A DNA stretch of 22,023 bases from a virus. The notes beneath the pieces are model-generated. The model was not told the DNA's origin. It searched no databases and worked only from the letters and a program-made list of their open reading frames with translations. The DNA is taken from IMG/VR virus record IMGVR_UViG_3300046532_001066, positions 1-22,023 of that record; one strand, given 5' to 3'. Every line of letters begins with the position of its first letter. Position 1 is the first letter of the stretch. The translations under genes were made by a program, and so were the position numbers. Shown here piece after piece: positions 7,211 through 12,800 of the stretch.

Positions 7211-7594
7211 ATGGAAGAATATATTAACAGGCCAGTAATGGCTCTTAACCCCTACAATGTAGACGATATTGGTGGTGTTGAGGTTAAGAATAACACCCAA
7301 TACGAGCTTACAGATAACACTTTATTAAACAACCTAGTATTGAGCAAGACAAGGCTTAGAGCAAAACAAAGCACTACCGGACATCGGCATGCAGGTCAAG
7401 AAGAGGTTTATTTCTTCATTAAAGGCTCTGGTCGCATGGAATTAGACTATAAAGAGTTTAAAGTTAAAGCTGGTGATGTTATACTAATTGAAGATAACGT
7501 ATTTCATCGAGTGCATAACGACGGTGACTTCTTCTTAGATTTTATCTGTGTATTTGATGGTGCTAGAGGAGCAAAGATTCCTAGTGAAGGTTAA
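7211..7594 (+). CDS. Cupin-fold protein (small metal-binding cupin)
   Basis: A 127-residue single-domain cupin. Motif 1 is GHRHAGQEEVYFFIKGSG (H58, H60, E64), and motif 2 is AGDVILIEDNVFHRVHN with H99. These give the usual His-His-Glu-His metal set. Spacing and sequence resemble the mannose-6-phosphate isomerase/sugar-epimerase type of cupin, so isomerisation or binding of a sugar is plausible but not shown. ATG 7211 is preferred over ATG 7175 because AGGA (7199-7202) sits 8 nt before it; the upstream ATG would overlap the previous gene and has no good SD. The 3' end overlaps the PIG-L gene by 11 bp. Confidence 0.85.
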   Translation: MEEYINRPVMALNPYNVDDIGGVEVKNNTQYELTDNTLLNNLVLSKTRLRAKQSTTGHRHAGQEEVYFFIKGSGRMELDYKEFKVKAGDVILIEDNVFHRVHNDGDFFLDFICVFDGARGAKIPSEG

Positions 7595-8126
7595 ATTAGT
7601 AGTAGCTCATCCTGATGATTGTTGTATATTTGGTTGGCCAATTGTTAACCTTACTAAACATAATTGGGACTGGAGTATAACGTACCTAACATACAACGAT
7701 ACAGATCCGCGAGCACAAGAAGCAAGGAATTTTTGGAACCAATATAATATTAAGACTACGTTCTTAGGATTTGAAGACCATTACAGGGACCTTGAGCAAG
7801 GATATATTACTACGTTTGACGAAGCATTAGCTGAAGAGTCACTAATAGCTAATCTTAATAAGGATTGTGCATTAATTGTAACGCACAATGAAGATGGAGA
7901 GTACGGACACATACACCATATGTTTGTCCATAAGATAGCAAACAAGATGCCACAACCTAAAATCTATTTTGCAAATGATACAAATTATACACTCGGTATT
8001 CGTGCGCCAGAATTTGATTTAGATTATTGGCCATTGCATAAAGAAGTAATTGTTGGATTCACCAATCGATTAGATGGAAAGTATCATGTCACACCAGAAG
8101 CAAGAGCCAACCAGGTATATCTTTGA
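7584..8126 (+). CDS. PIG-L/LmbE-family deacetylase
   Basis: A 180-residue protein starting MKVKLVVAHPDD: the AHPDD signature (residues 8-12) of the PIG-L family, whose Asp and His bind zinc. THNEDGEYGHIHHMFVH (100-116) carries the second metal-site histidines. Members remove N-acetyl groups from GlcNAc-containing lipids, mycothiol precursors, chitobiose or antibiotic intermediates. It is shorter than typical bacterial members (about 220-280). The start is GTG 7584, which places AHPDD at the usual distance; AGAGGAG (7565-7571) is 12 nt upstream, rather far. GTG 7548 is the alternative. Its place beside a cupin, SGNH proteins and a C-methyltransferase suggests an amino-sugar substrate (inference). 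Confidence 0.85.
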   Translation: MKVKLVVAHPDDCCIFGWPIVNLTKHNWDWSITYLTYNDTDPRAQEARNFWNQYNIKTTFLGFEDHYRDLEQGYITTFDEALAEESLIANLNKDCALIVTHNEDGEYGHIHHMFVHKIANKMPQPKIYFANDTNYTLGIRAPEFDLDYWPLHKEVIVGFTNRLDGKYHVTPEARANQVYL

Positions 8127-8358
8127 AAGTCCCGACGGTGGCAAAACTGTGAAACGTAGAGAATTTGGACAGGATCCAAGTATGTCAAAGGTTATAAGTC
8201 AGTCTTCATCGTTTGCACCCTGTTATCAAGAGCCGGAGATTGCAGACATGGTAGACTGGTTTCATCTTTTTGATAAAGCTAAATCAAATAAGAGCTTGCA
8301 TGAAGCACTTAATCATGCTATACTAATATATAACGTAATTAAAGAAGATGATAAATGA
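8086..8358 (+). CDS. Small conserved phage protein (SPDGGKTV family)
   Basis: A 90-residue protein with YIFESPDGGKTVKRREFG near the N-terminus, a sequence I associate with small uncharacterised proteins of marine T4-like phages. The C-terminal half (about residues 45-85) looks helical and includes a Trp-Phe-His segment. No function can be assigned. ATG 8086 (GGAAAG at 8076-8081) is favoured over ATG 8074. The gene overlaps the end of the PIG-L gene by 41 bp and runs into the next gene by an ATGA overlap. A likely promoter for the next gene lies inside its 3' end. Confidence 0.72.
   Translation: MSHQKQEPTRYIFESPDGGKTVKRREFGQDPSMSKVISQSSSFAPCYQEPEIADMVDWFHLFDKAKSNKSLHEALNHAILIYNVIKEDDK
8296..8324 (+). 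promoter_or_regulatory. Candidate extended -10 promoter for the gp62-like gene
   Basis: TTGCAT (8296-8301), 17-bp spacer, TATACT (8319-8324) with TG one base upstream (TGCTATACT), an extended -10. The predicted start near 8331 gives a leader of about 24 nt before ATG 8355. It is the third TATACT with a 17-bp spacer in the window, but the -35 is weak and it lies within a coding region. Confidence 0.4.
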
Positions 8359-8828
8359 GCAACGACAAATTAAATATTAGAAATGAGATGTCGGCATTAG
8401 ATCAGAAACAACGTGACTACTACGATAGTATGACTGATGAAGAAAAGAAAAAGTTTGCGGCGTTTCTTATGATTAGATGGGGTAGTAGTGTTTCTGGTGG
8501 AACTACCGAGTTACAGCAATACTATCTCGTAAGTTGTAATGAACGTTTAAACAAGAATTTCTTTGATATTAGTGCAAGCAAGCATAAGAAGTTTTTATGG
8601 TTGTTAGCAACTACAGTTAGTCCAGGTATGGGAAAGCATTATCATAAATGGATATCACCTAAGAAGAAAACAAACAACAACAAAGCAATTAAGTTCCTGA
8701 AACAAATGTTTCCGAGTCGTGATGATTCGGACTTAGAGCTAATGGCAAAGATTAATGATACACGAGATCTTAAAGACATGGCAAGACGGCACGGCTGGGA
8801 TGACAAACGAATCAAAGCCGAGCTATAA
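8355..8828 (+). CDS. Probable clamp-loader small subunit, gp62-like
   Basis: A 157-residue protein. The region FAAFLMIRWGSSV, then a NERLNKNFF segment, then FLWLLATTVSPG and KHYHKWISPKK lines up by eye with T4 and cyanophage gp62: a helix, an Asn-Glu segment, then hydrophobic LxxxVPRxxxxxKW. gp62 joins gp44 to form the AAA+ loader that places the gp45 sliding clamp on DNA. gp44 and gp45 are not in this window, so context does not confirm it. The C-terminus (LKDMARRHGWDDKRIKAEL) is extra relative to T4. ATG 8355 overlaps the upstream stop by 4 bp. Treat the family as probable, not certain; otherwise it is a conserved phage protein. Confidence 0.5.
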   Translation: MSNDKLNIRNEMSALDQKQRDYYDSMTDEEKKKFAAFLMIRWGSSVSGGTTELQQYYLVSCNERLNKNFFDISASKHKKFLWLLATTVSPGMGKHYHKWISPKKKTNNNKAIKFLKQMFPSRDDSDLELMAKINDTRDLKDMARRHGWDDKRIKAEL

Positions 8829-9495
8829 ATGTCAGTATTGTAACAAAGAATACCGTAAAGAAAGTACTCTTGCGGCACATCTGTGCGAGCCTAAACGTAG
8901 GTATCAACAGGAAAAAGAAGTAGGTGTACAATTAGGCTTTCAAGCATATTTGCGATTTTATGAACTATCACAAGGTAGTGCTAAGTTAAAAACATACAAA
9001 GATTGTGTTGAAAGTCCGTATTATAGTGCTTTTATTAAGTACGGCAGGCATTCTCAAGCTATACGTTGTGTAAACTTTAAAAGTTATACAGAGTGGCTGT
9101 TAAAGAATAACAAGAAGCTAGACTGGTGGTGTAAGGATACTTTGTACCTTGAATGGTTGCATCAGTATATACGTATTGAAAATGTATCTGACGCAATTGA
9201 ACGTAGTATGAATGAAATGCAACGGCATGCTGACGAAGTTGAAAGTCTTCAGTTAACTGATTACTTCAGATATGGAAATTCTAACAAGATTTGCTTTCAG
9301 ATAAGTAATGGCAGAGTAAGCCCGTGGATTGTGTTTAATTGCGATAGCGGGATTAAGTTTTTAGAAACGTTAAATGAAGAGCAGTTATCAATTATCCTTC
9401 CTTGGATTGATCCAGATTACTGGCAACGTAAGTTTCAGGATTATCTAGCAGATCGAGAATGGGTTAACGATATACTTAACAAGAATGGATTTTAA
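8800..9495 (+). CDS. Zinc-finger-containing conserved phage protein
   Basis: A 231-residue protein with an N-terminal C2HC finger: C11 and C14 (YKCQYCNKEY), then H27 and C29 (STLAAHLC). The following EPKRRYQQEK is basic and suits nucleic-acid binding. The rest (YLRFYELSQGSAKLKTY, SPYYSAFIKYG, ISNGRVSPWIVF) resembles an uncharacterised family I associate with marine T4-like phages. A regulatory or DNA-binding job is possible but unproven. ATG 8800 puts the finger near the N-terminus and overlaps the upstream gene by 29 bp; ATG 8755 is the alternative. It ends 27 bp before the prs gene. Confidence 0.78.
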   Translation: MTNESKPSYKCQYCNKEYRKESTLAAHLCEPKRRYQQEKEVGVQLGFQAYLRFYELSQGSAKLKTYKDCVESPYYSAFIKYGRHSQAIRCVNFKSYTEWLLKNNKKLDWWCKDTLYLEWLHQYIRIENVSDAIERSMNEMQRHADEVESLQLTDYFRYGNSNKICFQISNGRVSPWIVFNCDSGIKFLETLNEEQLSIILPWIDPDYWQRKFQDYLADREWVNDILNKNGF

Positions 9496-9522
9496 AATCC
9501 TCCAATCACGAAAGGGTACAGT

Positions 9523-10479
9523 TTGAAAATGAAGATCATCACAGGTAATGCTAATCCAGAGTTAGCCCAAAAGATTGCAGAACATTGTTTTGCAACCTTA
9601 GTACCATCGAGAGTTGATAAGTTTGCTGACGGCGAAGTTAGTGTTGAGTTTTTAGAAAACATCAGAGGTGAAGATGTTTTCATTGTAAATTCAACAGCAA
9701 CTCCAGTAAATGATCATTTAATGGAAGTATTAGTGATGATTGATGCCGCAAAGCGTTCGAGTGCTAAACGTATTACCGCAGTTATGCCTTATTTTGGATA
9801 TGCTAGACAGGATCGTAAGAGTGCAAGTCGTACACCTATTACTGCAAAGCTCGTTGCTAACTTGTTAACAACAGCAGGTGCAGATAGAATCCTTACAATG
9901 GATCTACATGCAGGGCAGATCCAAGGCTTCTTTGATATCCCAGTTGATGACTTAACAAGCCGTTTAGTCTTTGCAAAGGACATCAAGCGTTCAATTGGGA
10001 TACCAGACGATCCTAATGTTGAACAAGAAGGCACAGTATTCGTATCACCCGATGCTGGAGGAGCAGTCCGGGCTCGAAAGTTTGCTGATATGTTTAATGG
10101 AGACATTGCTATCGTAGACAAGATGCGTCCTGAAGCAGGTAAGAGCGAAGTTATGAACTTGATTGGCGATGTTAAAGGTAAACACGCTATTCTAGTTGAT
10201 GACATTATTGACAGTGGCGGCACATTATGTAATGCGGCTAAAGCTATTATGGATGCAGGTGCTTTAAGTGTTCGTGCTTATATTACACACGGTGTACTGA
10301 GCAGTGAAGCATGCCAACGTGTAGAGAAGAGTGTACTTACAGAATTAGTAGTAACAGATTCTATTACTAATCGTTGTCCTAAGAACTGTAAAAAGACTAG
10401 GCAAGTATCAATTGGCACCTTGTTTGGTGAAGCAATTCGTCGTGTAACAAATGAAGAATCAGTGAGCTCGTTATTTTAA
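9523..10479 (+). CDS. prs: Ribose-phosphate pyrophosphokinase (PRPP synthetase)
   Basis: A full-length (318 residues) class I PRPP synthetase, making PRPP from ribose-5-phosphate and ATP. Clear features are KFADGEVSVEFLENIRGEDVF near residue 35 (ATP loop), PYFGYARQDRK (flexible loop), DLHAGQIQGFFDIP, VSPDAGGAVRARKFA, and the PRPP-binding loop VDDIIDSGGTLCNAA. The C-terminus IRRVTNEESVSSLF matches bacterial Prs. PRPP feeds nucleotide and NAD salvage. The start is TTG 9523 (AGGG at 9513-9516, 6 nt spacing) or ATG 9529 (12 nt spacing); the SD favours TTG, and either gives a normal N-terminus. The stop TAA overlaps the next ATG by one base. No nicotinamide phosphoribosyltransferase, its common phage partner, is in this window. 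Confidence 0.96.
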   Translation: MKMKIITGNANPELAQKIAEHCFATLVPSRVDKFADGEVSVEFLENIRGEDVFIVNSTATPVNDHLMEVLVMIDAAKRSSAKRITAVMPYFGYARQDRKSASRTPITAKLVANLLTTAGADRILTMDLHAGQIQGFFDIPVDDLTSRLVFAKDIKRSIGIPDDPNVEQEGTVFVSPDAGGAVRARKFADMFNGDIAIVDKMRPEAGKSEVMNLIGDVKGKHAILVDDIIDSGGTLCNAAKAIMDAGALSVRAYITHGVLSSEACQRVEKSVLTELVVTDSITNRCPKNCKKTRQVSIGTLFGEAIRRVTNEESVSSLF

Positions 10480-11093
10480 TGAAATTTAAAAGTGATATTG
10501 ATATTGACTTTGGAGATAGAACAAAAGTTCTTGATTTGCTAAGTCCTACTCCAGCTAGTATACATAGAGATTCTGGGTTAGTGAAACATAATACAGGTGT
10601 TTACTTTCAACGTGTTCCTGTTGATCCTTATACTGGGTTATGCAGTATTGACCATAAAGACAGCGAAGATAGAGGATACATCAAACTTGACTTACTAAAT
10701 GTTAACGTTTATAAACAAGTTAAGAATGAAGAACATTTAAAACAGTTGTTAGAGAAAGAACCCGAGTGGGATAGATTATATGATAAATCATTCTGTGAGC
10801 AGTTAATTCACATTGGTGATCATTATGATACATTGATACGTATGCCAGAGGCCGTTAATACTATTCCAAGACTTGCTATGTTTTTAGCAGTTATTCGTCC
10901 TGGTAAACGTATGTTAGTAGGTAATAAATGGAAGAAAGTTGCACAATCCGTTTGGGAAAAACCCGCTGACGAGTCATACTATTTTAAGAAGTCGCATAGT
11001 GTAGCCTATGCTAATTTAGTTGTGGTTCATATGAACCTAATCAGTTTTCCGGACCAAGGTAATACTACGCCTCTTACTACGACGAACACTTAG
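10479..11093 (+). CDS. Miniature DnaE-like (family C polymerase palm) protein
   Basis: A 204-residue protein that follows the catalytic core of bacterial DNA polymerase III alpha in order. SDIDIDFGDR (5-14) matches the DxDxDF motif with two palm aspartates. KHNTGVYF (36-43) matches the KHAGGVVI region. RGYIKLDLLNV (65-75) matches AGLVKFDFLGL with the third catalytic Asp, here D71. RLAMFLAVIRPGKRM (131-145) matches IALVALFRPGP. FKKSHSVAYANLVVVHMNLI (169-188) matches FNKSHSAAYALVSYQ. DnaE has about 1160 residues; the PHP domain, most of the fingers, the OB and clamp-binding parts are absent, and the segment between RPG and KSH is very short. Whether it polymerises, binds DNA or is a regulator is unknown. 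Start ATG 10479 (TAATG with prs). Its last ~19 codons overlap the opposite-strand gene. Confidence 0.78.
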   Translation: MKFKSDIDIDFGDRTKVLDLLSPTPASIHRDSGLVKHNTGVYFQRVPVDPYTGLCSIDHKDSEDRGYIKLDLLNVNVYKQVKNEEHLKQLLEKEPEWDRLYDKSFCEQLIHIGDHYDTLIRMPEAVNTIPRLAMFLAVIRPGKRMLVGNKWKKVAQSVWEKPADESYYFKKSHSVAYANLVVVHMNLISFPDQGNTTPLTTTNT

Positions 11094-11417
11094 TTGTTTT
11101 AAACTAGTACTAGGCCCAAATCGTATATCTACGTCTTTACTATTGAACGTAGATCGACATGGTTGAAATTGATACCAATCTTGCTTTAAAAATACATTGA
11201 TAGGAATTAGTCTATTACTTTCCCACCACCATACATCAGCAAGGTCTAAAAACGTCATTTTTTCTTCTTTAGACTTTAGTTTACTAAAGTCATATATTGT
11301 AGTAATTTGATCGTCGCTATTTTGAATTATACCAATATATTCTACACCACCATATACTAGGTAGGTTAAGAAAGGGTATTGCTCTAGTAACTCTGTTATT
11401 TGTGATTCTGTATACAA
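11037..11417 (-). CDS. Conserved phage protein on the opposite strand
   Basis: A 126-residue protein and the only convincing minus-strand gene. YLVYGGVEYIGIIQN, then FLDLADVWWWESNRLIPINVF and a basic C-terminal RRSKRRSITLVRKTD look like an uncharacterised family of marine T4-like phages. The Trp-rich stretch and basic tail suggest a compact binding protein; no function can be named. No in-frame ATG precedes the conserved region, so TTG at 11417 (complement) is the start. Its 3' end overlaps the mini-DnaE gene by 57 bp in antisense. A TATAAATA on the minus strand (11493-11486) could drive it. Confidence 0.75.
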   Translation of the reverse strand: MYTESQITELLEQYPFLTYLVYGGVEYIGIIQNSDDQITTIYDFSKLKSKEEKMTFLDLADVWWWESNRLIPINVFLKQDWYQFQPCRSTFNSKDVDIRFGPSTSLKQLSVRRSKRRSITLVRKTD

Positions 11418-11430
11418 GATGTCTTCTTCA

Positions 11431-11438
11431 TATAAATA
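11431..11438 (+). promoter_or_regulatory. T4-type late promoter
   Basis: An exact TATAAATA, the T4 late promoter element recognised by sigma gp55. It lies 29 bp before ATG 11468, with expected transcription start near 11445, in the gap between the divergent genes. Strong placement and exact match. Confidence 0.72.
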
Positions 11439-11467
11439 CTGTTAAGAAATTAAGGATCGCCAACATT

Positions 11468-11914
11468 ATGCAGACAATACTAAGTTATTTATATACCCCA
11501 GTTATCCGTCTGCAAATTATGGATGGCACGGTTACCAATCGGGAGTTTAGGCAAGTGTTTAATAATACAATTCAATTATATAAAGGTTCAGATAACCCTG
11601 TACAACTAAAGTTCCTGAACCAAGATCAGAAAAAAGTAGACGTAACTAATTACACATTTGTTGCTAAAGTTATGGAAGGTCAAGAAGGATTTTCATTTTT
11701 AACACCTACAGTAACAGTTACCGACGCAACTAACGGTAAAGGTACTATTACGTTTACTGAAGAGCAACTAGCTACACTTGACGCTTCACGTTACACATTA
11801 GCAATTAAAGGTACACTTAGTAGTGTTGAAGCACCGGCTTATGCGGATGATAACTTCTCTTTGGGTATTACATTACAAGTTAATCCAGGCTTTTTAGCTA
11901 ACAAACCTGCCTAA
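11468..11914 (+). CDS. Putative virion-associated protein (late gene)
   Basis: A 148-residue protein with beta-rich composition: NTIQLYKGSDNPVQLKFLNQDQK, then VTVTDATNGKGTITFTEEQL and APAYADDNFSLGITLQV. The N-terminal 'TILSYLY' with a following 'GTV' and the later 'DNPV..QLKFLNQDQK.VDVT.YTF' resemble a small structural-type family I associate with marine T4-like phages (from memory). The exact late promoter 30 bp upstream fits a late, virion-type gene. ATG 11468 is favoured (AAGGA at 11452-11456, 11 nt away); ATG 11519 is an internal alternative. No enzyme motif is visible. The 63-bp gap after it has no clear terminator hairpin. Confidence 0.7.
   Translation: MQTILSYLYTPVIRLQIMDGTVTNREFRQVFNNTIQLYKGSDNPVQLKFLNQDQKKVDVTNYTFVAKVMEGQEGFSFLTPTVTVTDATNGKGTITFTEEQLATLDASRYTLAIKGTLSSVEAPAYADDNFSLGITLQVNPGFLANKPA
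11486..11493 (-). promoter_or_regulatory. Candidate T4-type late promoter facing left
   Basis: TATTTATA on the + strand reads TATAAATA on the minus strand. It points to the minus-strand gene that starts at 11417, with a leader of about 60 nt. It sits inside the first codons of the 11468 gene (Tyr-Leu-Tyr), so it may be a codon coincidence. Confidence 0.42.
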
Positions 11915-11939
11915 TTTAAATTTTTTAGCTTCTTAATTT

Positions 11940-11967
11940 TTGCGTAAATATCAAGTAACCTTACTAT
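11940..11967 (+). promoter_or_regulatory. Candidate promoter for the DUF3050 gene
   Basis: TTGCGT (11940-11945), 16-bp spacer, TACTAT (11962-11967), in the intergenic gap, 10 bp before ATG 11978. Matches are only partial (TTG of the -35; 4-5 of 6 for the -10). An overlapping CGTAAATA (11943-11950) matches the late element at 6 of 8. Weak. Confidence 0.28.
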
Positions 11968-11977
11968 AGGATCCTTG

Positions 11978-12799
11978 ATGAAACTAAACTTATCCCGCAT
12001 TGAAGAACGAACAGAACTACTTGAAAATCACTTACTTTTCCAAGGCGACTGTCTAAAAACATTAGACCAATTACATATCTTTATGGAACACCATGTATAT
12101 GCTGTATGGGATTTCATGAGTCTTATTAAATCATTACAAATGCATATATGCCCAAGTACAGAATGTTGGGTTCCTACTAGATGGGCTCGAGCAGGCCTTG
12201 CTAGATTTGTAAATGACATTGTATTAGGTGAAGAAAGCGATATTGATCTGGGTGGTACAGGTTCAATTACCCATCACGATTTGTATGCACAAGCAATGTT
12301 AGAGATTGGTGCTAATGGTAGGAACTTTGAATCATTCATTGAGCGTGTTAGGAATCTTGGATTTGACGATGCAATGGAAAATGCTGAAGTGCCACCTGCT
12401 AGTACTAGTTTTATGAAAACAACATTTTCGTTTATTCATACCAAAGAACCACACATTATTGCTGGCGCATTTGCATTTGGCAGAGAGAAACTAATACCTC
12501 CAATGTTTACTAAAATATTAAATCAAATGAAAATTACTGCACATGATGCACCAAAGTTTCATTACTACTTACAAAGACATATTGACCTTGATGGTGACGA
12601 ACACGGACCAGCGGCAGTGCATCTAGTAGAAACCTTATGTGATAACGATCCAGTAAAAATACATGAAGCAGAAACATCAGCACTTGACGCCCTTGATGCT
12701 CGTATGCGTTTATGGGATGCCGTGTATCGTATATTCAACGATCCAAACGAAATGAAAATTTATAATAATCTGTTTAAATCTGTAGGTGTTTACGCATAA
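11978..12799 (+). CDS. DUF3050 family protein (heme-oxygenase-like fold)
   Basis: A 273-residue protein matching DUF3050 along its length. MEHHVYAVWDFMSLIKSL (36-53), FVNDIVLGEESDID (77-90), AGAFAFGREKLIPPMF (162-177), YYLQRHIDLDGDEHGP (196-211) and ARMRLWDAVY (241-250) are its landmarks. The family is all-helical and belongs to the heme-oxygenase/TENA/PqqC-like fold, which also contains diiron oxidases such as UndA, SznF and BesC. Possible metal ligands are E37/H38, E85, E170, H201, D206 and H209, but the exact set needs a model. AGGA (11968-11971) is 6 nt before ATG 11978, preferred to TTG 11975. It is followed with a 1-bp gap by a radical SAM gene, suggesting a two-enzyme step. Native substrate unknown. 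Confidence 0.82.
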   Translation: MKLNLSRIEERTELLENHLLFQGDCLKTLDQLHIFMEHHVYAVWDFMSLIKSLQMHICPSTECWVPTRWARAGLARFVNDIVLGEESDIDLGGTGSITHHDLYAQAMLEIGANGRNFESFIERVRNLGFDDAMENAEVPPASTSFMKTTFSFIHTKEPHIIAGAFAFGREKLIPPMFTKILNQMKITAHDAPKFHYYLQRHIDLDGDEHGPAAVHLVETLCDNDPVKIHEAETSALDALDARMRLWDAVYRIFNDPNEMKIYNNLFKSVGVYA

Positions 12800-12800
12800 T

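Noticed and set aside
9789-10223. 144-codon open frame on the minus strand
   Set aside because: It lies wholly inside prs, has no SD and a composition typical of an antisense shadow; prs is certain.
11915-11977. Possible terminator in the A/T-rich gap after the 11468 gene
   Set aside because: No GC-rich stem before the T-run; only A/T palindromes.
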